Positions 49,206-58,890 of a stretch of DNA of 63,589 nt are shown here, piece after piece. Every line of letters starts with the position of its first letter. The stretch's first letter is position 1. Below the pieces are notes generated by a model. The model was not told the origin of the DNA. It made no database searches and worked only from the letters and a program-made list of their open reading frames with translations. The translations under genes were made by a program, and so were the position numbers. Source of the stretch: Chloroflexaceae bacterium (GTDB taxonomy: Bacteria; Chloroflexota; Chloroflexia; Chloroflexales; Chloroflexaceae); contig JAAUTZ010000007.1 of assembly GCA_012031225.1 (NCBI GenBank), positions 16,591-80,179 on the forward strand, read 5' to 3'.

Positions 49206-51406
49206 ATCCCCCCTAGCCCGATGAAGCCTGCCAAGCGTTGCGCGAACAGTCCGCCCGCAAGCGTGATGGGGCGTGAGCGGAGGGCAAACACCTCGCGTAG
49301 CACAGGCGCGGTGAGCAGAGGCGCAAGGTGCGCTTCCTGCGGGGCGGTGGCAGGAGCGGCGGCAGCAAGGCGGGCGGCATGCGCCTGTTGGCGGGCCGGC
49401 GGTAGATCGTGCAGGATGGCTTGCACCTGCACCACTGCCTGATCGCTATCATTGCTGGTGAAGACAGCGTACAGCACCCGCAGTTCGTCGGGGGCGAGCA
49501 GTTGCAGCTGATCGGCCAGCACATCGGCAAGCGCAGTGTCGAGCGCGGTTTGCCAGTCGAAGCCACTCTGATAGCCCGTGAGCAGCGCGATATACACCGC
49601 TTGGGCTTGGGCTGTGCCCAGCGCACGGTAGACCCGGATCGCGGTGAAGCTAGCCCAGAATGCATCCAGCACTGCGGCGACAGTCGCATCAGCGGGCTGC
49701 ACGAGCCACATCTGCGTGAGGGCGGCGGCGGGATCACCTACCGGCTCGCGCTGCACCGTGACTACCCCCGCGAGCGTTGCGTGCCCTGTGGTGGTATCGA
49801 GCGCGAGCTGGGGCATGCCGTGCGTGTGCAGGTGCGCGAGGGCCCGGTAGAGGGCAATGCCCTGCTCGGCGACGGCAAGGTGGCGCGGCGGGGGGAGCAG
49901 ATCAATGAACACGAAGCGGCGTTTCAGGGCTTCGCTGATCTGGTGGAGGAAGTGCCGATCAAAGCTGTTCATTGTGCCGATGATGCGGAAATCACGGGGT
50001 AGGGGCACGGCTACCTCGCCCGCATCGGTGGGGATCGGCAGCGGGTGGCGTTGTCCGCCCAAGCTGGTCAGCATGCTGCCGAATGCTGCATCTATCGGGG
50101 CGCGGGTCAGTTCGTCAATAATCAGCCAACAGCCACGACAGCGTTGTCCGTGCGGATCGGTGTAGGGCTGGCGGGCAAAGCTGGCGGGGACGTTATCACC
50201 GGTATAGCCCGCGTAGTTGGCGAGGACTGCGCGGGCAAGGTAGCCGTGCTGCACGCTGTAGAGCATGCGTGCTGTGCCATTGTGCTGATGAATGCGCGGC
50301 ACAATCCCGCCCAGCAAATGGCGCACGCTCCAATCCTCAGTCGCCGTGATTGGCTCTGCCGCGTAGCCATCAAGTCCGGTGCGTTCGTCGCGCCAGAGGA
50401 TACGCGGCAGCAGCGTCGCCAGCAGGGTTTTGCCAGTGCCGGGCGGTCCAGTCAGGATGACGTGCTGCCCACCCACAAGGGCACGGTAAATCCGCAGCAG
50501 GGTTGTGCGATCTATGAGCAGCTGCTGCTGGATTAGCGCAATCCGCTCAGCCAGCAGATCGGCGGCGAGATGGGGCAGGGGCAAATCGCTCACGTGGGGC
50601 GAGTCAGCGCGGCGGGTCAGCGCAGGCTGGGCGGTCGGCGTGGTCGGCTGTTCTGTGCTTTCGGAGGGTGGCGGTGGGGCCGCCGTATGCAGCAGATCGG
50701 GCATGTGCTGGTGCTGGGCGAGATAGGCTTGGCAAATCTGCTCAAGCTGCTGATCCACGTCGCTAGTCGGGTGGCTCAGGTAGGTGGCGTAAGCGGCGGC
50801 GGCTTGCTGCTTGTGGCTCTGCGAGAGCAACGGCGTGAAGCTCTGCGGGTGCGCGAAAAACAGTAACGCCTCGCGCATGGGTTGTTCGCGTTCGGGCAGG
50901 AGTTGCCACAGCCACAGCTTGAAGCCCCATGCATCGGACAACAGGCGTTCTTGATCGGTGGGCGGCAACTGCTTCCACGCCTGTAGTGCCATGAGCAGGA
51001 CGAGGCAGGCGGTGCGCCGCCCGTGCAGGAAATCAGGCGGCACGGGATCGAGGGCGGCGGTGAGGGCGGCGGCCAGTGGGCTAGGGATGGCTACGCCGAG
51101 TGCATGCAGGGGGGCGCGTTTGGCGTAGGCTGGCTCAATCCACGCGAGCAGCAGCACCATGTAGAGCAGTTCGGCGGCGAGCTGGAGCAGGTGCGGCTCA
51201 GGAGTGGCGAGGTTCTGGCGCAGTTCAGACTCCATACTGATTGCGGGGGCTTTGGCTTTGCGCGGCGTTTCGAGCACGCGAGCAAGCGCGGCAAGGTTCG
51301 CTGCGGTCCACAGCGGCGTGCCCGGCGTGAACAGCGAATCATCGGCGGCGAGGGTTGCCGCCGCAATCTGCTGGGCTACTGTGCTGAGTTGTGCTATCGC
51401 CGCCAT
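49202..51406 (-). CDS. McrB-like AAA+ ATPase, solitary
   Basis: 734 residues. The N-terminal 240 residues include MREALLFFAHPQSFTPLLSQ and a helix-rich region like that seen before the motor domain of McrB-type proteins. After a Pro/Thr linker the AAA+ module shows Walker A GPPGTGKT (320-327), Walker B LIIDEL (428-433) and a MNSFDR segment (479-484) at the position of the McrB MNxxDR signature, then LKRRF. In McrBC the motor drives the McrC nuclease on methylated DNA; MoxR-type relatives work as chaperones. No mcrC-like gene is next to it, so the partner and role are open. Convergent with acnA; hppA lies upstream on the same strand. Confidence 0.75.
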   Translation of the reverse strand: MAAIAQLSTVAQQIAAATLAADDSLFTPGTPLWTAANLAALARVLETPRKAKAPAISMESELRQNLATPEPHLLQLAAELLYMVLLLAWIEPAYAKRAPLHALGVAIPSPLAAALTAALDPVPPDFLHGRRTACLVLLMALQAWKQLPPTDQERLLSDAWGFKLWLWQLLPEREQPMREALLFFAHPQSFTPLLSQSHKQQAAAAYATYLSHPTSDVDQQLEQICQAYLAQHQHMPDLLHTAAPPPPSESTEQPTTPTAQPALTRRADSPHVSDLPLPHLAADLLAERIALIQQQLLIDRTTLLRIYRALVGGQHVILTGPPGTGKTLLATLLPRILWRDERTGLDGYAAEPITATEDWSVRHLLGGIVPRIHQHNGTARMLYSVQHGYLARAVLANYAGYTGDNVPASFARQPYTDPHGQRCRGCWLIIDELTRAPIDAAFGSMLTSLGGQRHPLPIPTDAGEVAVPLPRDFRIIGTMNSFDRHFLHQISEALKRRFVFIDLLPPPRHLAVAEQGIALYRALAHLHTHGMPQLALDTTTGHATLAGVVTVQREPVGDPAAALTQMWLVQPADATVAAVLDAFWASFTAIRVYRALGTAQAQAVYIALLTGYQSGFDWQTALDTALADVLADQLQLLAPDELRVLYAVFTSNDSDQAVVQVQAILHDLPPARQQAHAARLAAAAPATAPQEAHLAPLLTAPVLREVFALRSRPITLAGGLFAQRLAGFIGLGGI

Positions 51407-51475
51407 AGGCAGGTGTCGGGTATCGGGTGACAGGGATCAGGTGATGGGTAATGGGTGACGGGTGCGATGATCAAT
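51407..51475. repeat. G-rich short tandem repeat tract
   Basis: Units such as GGTGTCG, GGGTATC, GGGTGACA, GGTGATGGG and GGTGACG fill the gap between the McrB-like gene and hppA. Within it GGGATCAGG has an exact complement CCTGATCCC about 60 bases further on, so the gap (51407-51523) can also fold back. Confidence 0.65.
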
Positions 51476-51523
51476 TCAATCACGTATTCTTGTTTCTCCT
51501 GATCCCCGCCACCCGCTGTGGAG

Positions 51524-53833
51524 CTAGGCGCGGCTGCCCGCGGCCCGCGATTCGGGTTTGGTTGTGCTAGAGCTGACTTCGCGCTTGCTCTGCCAGATGG
51601 CCCACACCAGTATGCCAAGCAGCACGAGCATCACGATACTGGTGATGATCCCGACAGGCTCACCGATGGGACGCACGGTTACGATAATGGGGGCGACGAT
51701 CAAGGCGACAAGGTTGATCACTTTGATCATCGGGTTTAGCGCAGGTCCGGCAGTATCCTTGAGCGGATCGCCCACCGTATCACCGACCACCGCCGCCTTG
51801 TGTGGCTCGGAGTGTTTGCCGCCGTGGTTGCCATCTTCGATGTACTTCTTGGCATTGTCCCATGCGCCACCCGCATTCGATTGGAACACAGCCATCAGCT
51901 GCCCAACAACGATGATCCCGCCCAAGAATGCGCCGAGGGCCTCCACATGGAGCAGAAAGCCGACAATGATCGGCGTGAGCACGGCAATGATGCCGAGACT
52001 GAGCAACTCCTTTTGGGCGGCAGCGGTGGAGATTGCCACGGCGCGGGCGTAGTCGGGCAGGACGGTGCCTTCCATCACGCCCGGCACGCGGAACTGGCGG
52101 CGCACCTCATTGACGATCAGGATCGCCGCCCGCGACACAGCCCGGATAGCCAGTGCCGAGAACAGGAACGGCACCGCGCCGCCCACCAGCAAGCCAATGA
52201 AGACTTGCGGGTTGGCGATATTCAGGCTTTCGAGCGGGGGCACCCCTAGCTGAATCTGAACCCGTCCCACATCGGTGAGGAAGGAGCCGAACAGAGCCAC
52301 CGATGCAATCACCGCAGATCCGATGGCAATGCCTTTGGTGACGGCTTTGGTGGTGTTGCCGACGGAGTCAAGGTCATCCATCACGTTGCGGGCGTTTTTG
52401 TCCAAGCCAGACATTTCGCCAATCCCGTTGGCATTGTCCGAGATCGGCCCAAAGCTGTCCATCGAGAGGATGCTGCCCGCTAGCGCGAGCATACCGATGC
52501 CGATCAGGGCGACTCCATACAGCACGAAGCCGAAGCCCTCGTTGCCGTAGATCAGCACACTTGAAAAGATGGCCACGCCAATTATCAGCACAGTCCATAC
52601 GCTTGACTCCATACCGAGTGCCAACCCTGAGATTACGTTTGTGCCCGCACCAGACTCGGATGCGCGGCTAACTTCGCGCACGGGTCCAAATTGGGTGGAG
52701 GTGTAATACTTGGTGATGTAATCGAGGGCTGCTGCGAGCAGAATACCGGTTGTTGCGGCCATAAAGGGCCGCCAGTCAATCACGCCGGTCTGCGGGTCCT
52801 GCATCAGCAGGAACGTTGCCGCGACGAAACCGCCAATCGAGACGACGGCGGCGGTGTAGAAGCCGCGGGTCATCACGGCCAGCGCGTTGCGTTTCTCTTC
52901 CGTTGTCCGCACGGTGTTGTTGCCAATGATCGAGGCAATCAAGCCGATGGCGGCGAGCAGCAATGGGAAGACCACGAAGCGCAAGTCATACTGCCCATCA
53001 CCCACAGTGCCGCTCGACAGATCCGCCACGACTACGCCGAGGATCAGAGCCGAGACAATCGTGACCATAAAGCTCTCGAACACATCGGCAGCCATGCCCG
53101 CACAGTCGCCCACGTTGTCACCTACGAGGTCGGCAATCACGGCGGCGTTGCGCGGATCGTCTTCGGGAATACCGGCCTCAACTTTGCCCACAAGGTCGGC
53201 TCCCATGTCGGCAGCTTTGGTGTAGATTCCACCGCCCACGCGCATAAACAGGGCAATCAATGAGGCTCCGAAGGCAAAGCCCAGCAAGGCATCGGGGGCG
53301 GCAATGCCAAAGATGATGAAGATCAGCACGGCTCCGAGCAAGCCTAAGCCAACTGCAAGCATCCCAGTGACTGCGCCCGATTTGTAGGCAACTTGCAGGG
53401 CGGGGTTGTAGCCCTTCATAGATGCGGCGGCAACGCGCACGTTGCCCTCTACTGCCACCTGCATGCCCACGTAGCCAACAATGTAGGAGAAGATTGCACC
53501 CATCAGGAAGGACACCGCCCGCCCAATGGCAATCCAGAGTGTGGCTGCTTCACCAAAGCGTTCTTTGGCTTCGGATGTAGGCGGCACAAACAGCACACTC
53601 GTTCCTAGCACAATCGTAAGGATCACGATCAGAATGACAATCGTGCGAAACTGCTGCCTCAGGTAGGCGTTTGCGCCATCTTTGATAAAGCCCCACACCG
53701 CTTGCATGCGGGGCGTGCCTTTATCCTGTGCTAAGACCTGCCCGCGCAACACAAACCCATAGGCAATGCCGATCAATGCCACTGCGAGTGTAAACCAGAC
53801 GGCGATCCCCTGCATGCCGATAAGCCCTTCCAT
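51524..53833 (-). CDS. hppA: K+-independent membrane-bound pyrophosphatase (H+-translocating type)
   Basis: 769 residues with about 16 membrane segments. It couples hydrolysis of pyrophosphate to ion pumping. The substrate site is in YTKAADMGADLVGKVEAGIPEDDPRN and DNVGDCAGMAADVFES. The segment GNTTKAVTKG has Lys and Thr where potassium-dependent enzymes have Ala and Gly, so this is the K+-independent type, which pumps protons in known cases. It could recover energy from biosynthetic pyrophosphate. AAAGGAG lies just before the ATG. The downstream gap contains the G-rich repeat tract. Confidence 0.95.
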   Translation of the reverse strand: MEGLIGMQGIAVWFTLAVALIGIAYGFVLRGQVLAQDKGTPRMQAVWGFIKDGANAYLRQQFRTIVILIVILTIVLGTSVLFVPPTSEAKERFGEAATLWIAIGRAVSFLMGAIFSYIVGYVGMQVAVEGNVRVAAASMKGYNPALQVAYKSGAVTGMLAVGLGLLGAVLIFIIFGIAAPDALLGFAFGASLIALFMRVGGGIYTKAADMGADLVGKVEAGIPEDDPRNAAVIADLVGDNVGDCAGMAADVFESFMVTIVSALILGVVVADLSSGTVGDGQYDLRFVVFPLLLAAIGLIASIIGNNTVRTTEEKRNALAVMTRGFYTAAVVSIGGFVAATFLLMQDPQTGVIDWRPFMAATTGILLAAALDYITKYYTSTQFGPVREVSRASESGAGTNVISGLALGMESSVWTVLIIGVAIFSSVLIYGNEGFGFVLYGVALIGIGMLALAGSILSMDSFGPISDNANGIGEMSGLDKNARNVMDDLDSVGNTTKAVTKGIAIGSAVIASVALFGSFLTDVGRVQIQLGVPPLESLNIANPQVFIGLLVGGAVPFLFSALAIRAVSRAAILIVNEVRRQFRVPGVMEGTVLPDYARAVAISTAAAQKELLSLGIIAVLTPIIVGFLLHVEALGAFLGGIIVVGQLMAVFQSNAGGAWDNAKKYIEDGNHGGKHSEPHKAAVVGDTVGDPLKDTAGPALNPMIKVINLVALIVAPIIVTVRPIGEPVGIITSIVMLVLLGILVWAIWQSKREVSSSTTKPESRAAGSRA

Positions 53834-54037
53834 AGTTATACTCCTTTGTTCCTATGTGCGGAAAAACATACCAACACGAGACAGAGCCGATAGTATTGCT
53901 GCCGCAGCGCAGCCACATGGCATGTGCCGCGTTTGATCAAAGGTACGGGCGGTAGCGATAGTACCGGCCATCATTGTAGCACACGTTCGCCAGAGTACGG
54001 TAGCACGGTGCTAGAGCGAATGCACTCGCAAACGTTC

Positions 54038-54060
54038 TAGATCATGATCTATGGTATAAT
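54038..54060 (+). promoter_or_regulatory. accD promoter with overlapping 14-bp palindromic operator
   Basis: A perfect palindrome TAGATCATGATCTA (54038-54051) is directly followed by TG, one base and TATAAT (54055-54060), a consensus extended -10. The palindrome therefore occupies the spacer where a repressor would block RNA polymerase. The start codon is 47 bases beyond the -10. The remainder of the 53834-54037 gap shows nothing else I can name. Confidence 0.65.
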
Positions 54061-54107
54061 GGGCGAAATACGAGAAATCATAAAAAGTTCAATCAAAGGC
54101 TAGAACG

Positions 54108-54968
54108 ATGCAAGATTTTTTTCGGCTTACCCGTAAGACCTTCTCCGCAGAGTTTCGCTCCGATCCGCAAATCCCCGACAATATGTGGATCAAGTGTCCC
54201 GCTTGTAGCGAGATTGTTTATGTCCGCGAATTAGAGGACAACCATAAGGTGTGCCCTAAGTGTGGCTACCACCACCGGATCAGTTCGCAGGAGTGGCTGT
54301 TCCTCTTTGACCCGGCTTCGTTTGAGGAGCATGACTCCGATCTTCTACCAAATGATCCGTTGAACTTTGTGTCGCTGGATGTGAGCTACGGTGAGAAGCT
54401 CAAGCAGACCCAAGAAAAGCTCGGTATGAATGAAGCCGTGCTGAGTGGGGTGGGCACGATTGAAGGGCTACCGCTCGCCCTCGCCATCTGTGATTTCGGC
54501 TTTATGGGGGCTTCGATGGGGAGCGTCTATGGCGAAAAGATGGCCCGTGCCGCCGAGCGTGCCGCCGAACATGGCATGCCCTTGCTGACGATCAACCGCA
54601 GTGGCGGCGCACGCATGCAGGAAGGCTTGATTTCGCTGATGCAAATGGCGAAAATCAGCGTTGCCCTCACGCGCCTCGCCGCTGTGCACCAGCCCCATAT
54701 CTCGCTCTTGATTGACCCGTGCTACGGCGGGGTGACAGCTTCATATGCCTCCGTGGCCGATGTTATCATTGCCGAGCCGGGCGCAAGCATCGGCTTTGCA
54801 GGCAAGCGGGTGATCGAGCAGACGATCCGCGAGAAGCTGCCGCCCGAATTCCAAACCGCTGAGTTTATGCTCGAACACGGCATGATAGATATGGTCATAC
54901 CGCGTGGCGAATTGCGTGGCACGCTGAGCCGCATGCTGCGCCTGTATGCTCCGTCGCGGGTAGCCTAA
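54108..54968 (+). CDS. accD: acetyl-CoA carboxylase carboxyltransferase subunit beta
   Basis: 286 residues. It is one half of the carboxyltransferase that makes malonyl-CoA for fatty acid synthesis. The N-terminal four-Cys zinc ribbon is visible (CPACSEIVY then CPKCGYHHRIS), and the crotonase-fold core has GGARMQEGLISLMQMAKIS and GFAGKRVIEQT. Length is normal. accA does not follow, so the alpha subunit must be elsewhere. It has its own promoter with a palindromic operator and ends before a hairpin terminator. Confidence 0.96.
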   Translation: MQDFFRLTRKTFSAEFRSDPQIPDNMWIKCPACSEIVYVRELEDNHKVCPKCGYHHRISSQEWLFLFDPASFEEHDSDLLPNDPLNFVSLDVSYGEKLKQTQEKLGMNEAVLSGVGTIEGLPLALAICDFGFMGASMGSVYGEKMARAAERAAEHGMPLLTINRSGGARMQEGLISLMQMAKISVALTRLAAVHQPHISLLIDPCYGGVTASYASVADVIIAEPGASIGFAGKRVIEQTIREKLPPEFQTAEFMLEHGMIDMVIPRGELRGTLSRMLRLYAPSRVA

Positions 54969-55015
54969 GCCAATCTGTATACCCGTATATCTGCTGAGGT
55001 GAATCAGGTGAGCAG

Positions 55016-55039
55016 GAGCCGTGCCGCTGGGTACGGCTC
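55016..55039 (+). terminator. rho-independent-type terminator after accD
   Basis: GAGCCGTGCC (55016-55025) pairs with GGTACGGCTC (55030-55039) around a 4-base loop with one G-U pair, followed by TTCTGTT. Confidence 0.7.
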
Positions 55040-55112
55040 TTCTGTTCGCCGCAATGCTGATTCTGCACAGACTGGGCAACAAAAAAATTGTGCGAATTGT
55101 CAGCCCGCTTCC

Positions 55113-55141
55113 TTGACGCTGTTTGTAAACATTGCTATAAT
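55113..55141 (+). promoter_or_regulatory. sigma-70-type promoter of the prkA operon
   Basis: TTGACG (55113-55118), 17 bases, TATAAT (55136-55141), with TG one base before the -10. The predicted leader to the prkA start is unusually long, about 310 bases, and contains no convincing gene. Confidence 0.75.
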
Positions 55142-55458
55142 TTTACATAGACTATAGGCACCCAGATTCTCCGCGTAATAACTCCTTGTGAACGTAAAGC
55201 TATATAGTCGCATCGTTTGGCTATGGACACGGCGCACGGGCAATGCCAGATTGCTCGACTCAGACGCTTACCATCGTTCATGCCAATAAGGATGAGAAGC
55301 CTATCTGCACGTTAGCAACTTGGCATTACGGCACTGGCAGGTTCCTGTCCTCCGCGAGGCATTCTGGCACGCGCTGGCAGGCTGCCATTGGTTGGCAAGG
55401 GGGGCTGTGTGCTATGCTGTCCCATGCCACCAGTGCCCCAGAAGAAGGATAGACACCC

Positions 55459-57540
55459 ATGACAACAACGCTCGATGGCGCAAGCCTGCTTCAGTACGTT
55501 GGCGACCTGCAAGATCGGGAGTACTTCCAGCAACTCAACTGGACAGGAACATTCGCCGATTACCTCGAATTGGTTACTGCCAACCCGAAGATTACCCGCA
55601 ATGCGTTCCAGCGTGTCTACGACATGATCATGTCGTATGGCACGGAAGAATTTATGGATGCGAAGAAACGCCTGATCCGCTATCGTTTCTTCTCAGCTCC
55701 CACGTTTGATACCGAAGATGCGATCTTTGGCTTAGAAATCTCACTGATGCGCCTCGTCAACTTCTTCAAGGGAGCCGCGCAGGGCTACGGCACCGAGAAG
55801 CGCGTGCTGCTGCTGCACGGGCCGGTGGGCAGTGCCAAAAGCACCATCGTGCGCCGCCTGAAGCGGGGCATGGAATACTACACCCGCACCGAAGAAGGCG
55901 CACTCTATACCTTCGATTGGTACTTGGGCGACTATGAAGATATTGCGGCGGGCACAGTCAAAGAGGCGGATTGGGAGAAAGACCCCATGCACGCCGAGCC
56001 GCTCCAACTGATCCCCAAAGATGTCCGGCCTCAATTCCTCGTCCGCCTCAACGAAGGCCGCCCCTACAATGAGCAGGTGCAGATCCGCGGCGATCTCAGC
56101 CCCGTCAGCCGCTACCACTTCAGCGAATTGATGCGCCGCTATGCCGGCGATTGGACGAAGGTGATCCGCCATGTGCGCGTGCGTCGCCTCATCTTCTCGG
56201 AACAAGATCGGATTGGGATTGGCACATTCCAACCAAAGGATGAGAAGAACCAAGACTCAACCGAGTTGACGGGCGACATCAACTACCGCAAGATTGCCCT
56301 CTATGGCAGCGATAGCGACCCGCGGGCCTTCAACTTTGACGGCGAATTTAACATCGCCAATCGGGGCATCGTTGAATTCATCGAGATGCTCAAGCTCGAT
56401 GTTGCCTTCCTGTATGACCTGCTCGGTGCGTCGCAGGAGCACAAGATCAAGTCCAAGAAGTTTGCCCAGACTGACATTGACGAAGTGATCATTGGGCACA
56501 CGAATGAGCCGGAGTATCGCCGCCTCGAAAACAACGAGTTTATGGAAGCCCTCAAAGACCGCACCGTGCGGATTGACATTCCCTACATCACCCGCCTGCG
56601 CGACGAAGTTCGCATCTACGAGCGCGACTTCAACTCGGATCGGGTGCGCGTGCATATCGCCCCGCATACGCTGGAAATGGCGGCAATGTGGGCTATCTTA
56701 ACCCGCCTCGAAGAACCCAAGAAGCCAAACCTGACCCTGATGCAAAAGCTCAAGCTCTACAATGGCAAATCGTTGCCCGGCTTCACCGAAGACAATATCA
56801 AGGAACTCCGTAAAGAAGCCCAACGCGAGGGCATGGAAGGGATCAGCCCGCGCTATGTGCAGGACAAGATCAGCAATGCGCTGGTAGCCTTCCAAGAAGA
56901 AGGCTACATCAACCCCTTTATGGTGTTGACCGAACTCGAGACGGGGCTGAAGAATCACGCCCTTGTGACGAACGAGGAAGACCGCCGCCGCTACCGCGAT
57001 CTGCTCTCGCTGGTGCGCGAGGAGTACACCGAGATTGTGAAGAACGAAGTGCAACGGGCCATCAGTGCGGACGAAGAGGCGATCAAGCGGCTGTGTGCCA
57101 ACTACATTGATAACATCAAAGCCTACACCCAGCGCGAGCGGCTCCGCAATAAATACACGGGCCAGTATGAGGAACCCGACGAACGCCTCATGCGGAGCAT
57201 CGAGGAGAAGATAGACATCCCCGAATCGCGCAAGGATGACTTCCGCCGCGAGATCATGAACTACATCGGGGCACTGGCGATTGAGGGCAAAACCTTCGAC
57301 TATCGCACGAACGAGCGGCTGCACAAAGCCCTTGAGCTGAAGCTGTTCGAGGACCAGAAGGATAGCATCAAGCTGACCTCGCTTGTTTCGCAGGTGATTG
57401 ACAAAGACACCCAAGAGAAGATTGATGTTGTCAAAGCCCGCTTGGTGCGCGATTTTGGCTACAACGAGCAGAGTGCCACCGACGTACTGAACTACGTGGC
57501 GAGCATCTTTGCGCGGGGGGATACCCGCGAACGCAAGTAG
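55459..57540 (+). CDS. prkA: PrkA family serine protein kinase/AAA+ protein
   Basis: 693 residues. PrkA (YeaG in E. coli) combines an AAA+ ATPase-like domain with a C-terminal kinase-like domain and acts in starvation and stress adaptation; in Bacillus it is linked to sporulation. The P-loop GPVGSAKST is near residue 122 and the conserved [18 protein letters not shown] precedes it. The C-terminal third ([20 protein letters not shown]...) matches the family. It is the first gene of prkA-DUF444-spoVR, the same trio known in many bacteria. The ATG at 55459 lies after GAAGGAT. Confidence 0.95.
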   Translation: MTTTLDGASLLQYVGDLQDREYFQQLNWTGTFADYLELVTANPKITRNAFQRVYDMIMSYGTEEFMDAKKRLIRYRFFSAPTFDTEDAIFGLEISLMRLVNFFKGAAQGYGTEKRVLLLHGPVGSAKSTIVRRLKRGMEYYTRTEEGALYTFDWYLGDYEDIAAGTVKEADWEKDPMHAEPLQLIPKDVRPQFLVRLNEGRPYNEQVQIRGDLSPVSRYHFSELMRRYAGDWTKVIRHVRVRRLIFSEQDRIGIGTFQPKDEKNQDSTELTGDINYRKIALYGSDSDPRAFNFDGEFNIANRGIVEFIEMLKLDVAFLYDLLGASQEHKIKSKKFAQTDIDEVIIGHTNEPEYRRLENNEFMEALKDRTVRIDIPYITRLRDEVRIYERDFNSDRVRVHIAPHTLEMAAMWAILTRLEEPKKPNLTLMQKLKLYNGKSLPGFTEDNIKELRKEAQREGMEGISPRYVQDKISNALVAFQEEGYINPFMVLTELETGLKNHALVTNEEDRRRYRDLLSLVREEYTEIVKNEVQRAISADEEAIKRLCANYIDNIKAYTQRERLRNKYTGQYEEPDERLMRSIEEKIDIPESRKDDFRREIMNYIGALAIEGKTFDYRTNERLHKALELKLFEDQKDSIKLTSLVSQVIDKDTQEKIDVVKARLVRDFGYNEQSATDVLNYVASIFARGDTRERK

Positions 57541-57560
57541 CTGGTTGGTGCGCCGCCGCG

Positions 57561-57596
57561 CAGAGCCACCCGCATCACCCGCGCTGGGTGGCTCTG
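57561..57596 (+). other. strong hairpin between prkA and the DUF444 gene
   Basis: CAGAGCCACCC (57561-57571) pairs perfectly with GGGTGGCTCTG (57586-57596); neighbouring bases extend the stem. There is no U-run. It may partly terminate transcription or stabilise the upstream mRNA so that PrkA is made in excess. Confidence 0.55.
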
Positions 57597-57745
57597 TGCC
57601 GGTAGCCACTGGCAGGGCGCACCAGCGTACCTAACGCCGCGCTAGCTACACCGGTAATCGCCGTGCGCTGCGGCTATTGTCAGCACCAACCCACGAAGAG
57701 CTATGCACGCTGGGGCGTACCCCGCCCAGCGACAAGGATAGAGCT

Positions 57746-58849
57746 ATGCAACGAGCAGACCGTGATCTCAACCGCTTCCGCGAAATTGTGCGCGGGCGGG
57801 TGAAAAAAGACCTCCGCAAGTATATGTCGCAAGGCGAGATGATCGGGCGGCAAGGCAAACGTTACGTCAGCATTCCCCTGCCCCAGATTGATCTGCCGCA
57901 CTTCCGCTACGGCTCCAAGCAAGGCGGCGGTGTAGGGCAGGGCGACGGCAACGTCGGTGAGCCGATTGCACGGGGCGATGGGCAAGAGGGCGCAGGCGAG
58001 GCCGGCAGTGAGCCGGGCCAGCATGTGATGGAAGTGGATATTACCCTTGACGAACTCGCCCAGATTCTCGGCGAGGAGCTGCAACTGCCTAACATTCAGC
58101 CCAAAGGCAAAAAGACGATTATCGCTGAGAAGGATCGCTACAGTGGTATTCGCCGCACTGGGCCCGATACGCTGCGGCACTTCAAGCGTACCTTCCGTGA
58201 AGCCCTGCGCCGCCAGATTGTCGCAGGCGACTACAATGAGGCTGATCCGATTGTGATCCCGATCCGCGATGATATGCGCTTCCGTTCGTGGAAAGAGGTG
58301 CTGCAACCGGAGAGCAACGCCGTGATTATCTACATGATGGATGTCTCCGGCTCGATGGGCACCGAGCAGAAAGAACTCGTGCGGATCACCGCCTTCTGGA
58401 TCGAGACGTGGCTCCGTTCGCAATACCGCGAGATAGACATTCGCTACATCGTGCATGATGCCGCCGCGAAGGAAGTAGATAAAGAAACCTTCTACCACCT
58501 GCGCGAGGGGGGCGGCACGAAAATCTCGGCGGCGTATAAGCTCTGCAACCGCATGATTGACGAACGCTACCCTGCCTCCGAATGGAATGTCTACTCGTTC
58601 CACTTCAGCGATGGCGACAACTGGGGCGGCGGCGATACCCGCGAATGTGTCGAGCTGCTGAAGGGCGAACTGCTCCCCAAAGTCAACCTATTCTGCTATG
58701 GGCAAGTGCGCTCACTCTACGGCTCTGGCCGCTTTGCCCACGATCTGGAAGAATACTTGGGGAACGACGAACGCCTTGTAGTCAGCGAGATTACTGACCG
58801 CGACGACATTTACGATGCAATCAAAGAGTTTCTCGGCAAGGGTCGCTAG
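57746..58849 (+). CDS. DUF444 (YeaH/YhbH) family protein with VWA-type domain
   Basis: About 367 residues of the DUF444 family (YeaH in E. coli, YhbH in Bacillus), always found with PrkA. The N-terminal basic part ([20 protein letters not shown]) and a Gly-rich linker precede a von Willebrand A-like domain with the MIDAS motif DVSGSMG and later [13 protein letters not shown]. It probably acts with PrkA and SpoVR in the stress complex; its chemistry is unknown. The ATG at 57746, after AAGGATAG, is preferred to a TTG at 57677. spoVR follows after 41 bases. Confidence 0.94.
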   Translation: MQRADRDLNRFREIVRGRVKKDLRKYMSQGEMIGRQGKRYVSIPLPQIDLPHFRYGSKQGGGVGQGDGNVGEPIARGDGQEGAGEAGSEPGQHVMEVDITLDELAQILGEELQLPNIQPKGKKTIIAEKDRYSGIRRTGPDTLRHFKRTFREALRRQIVAGDYNEADPIVIPIRDDMRFRSWKEVLQPESNAVIIYMMDVSGSMGTEQKELVRITAFWIETWLRSQYREIDIRYIVHDAAAKEVDKETFYHLREGGGTKISAAYKLCNRMIDERYPASEWNVYSFHFSDGDNWGGGDTRECVELLKGELLPKVNLFCYGQVRSLYGSGRFAHDLEEYLGNDERLVVSEITDRDDIYDAIKEFLGKGR

Positions 58850-58890
58850 CAGCGTTGCCCGAAGCCTGCCTGAAGCATGAAGGACACCTG

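Noticed and set aside
55243-55452. 69-codon frame in the prkA leader
   Set aside because: No Shine-Dalgarno sequence or recognisable family, and composition does not look coding.
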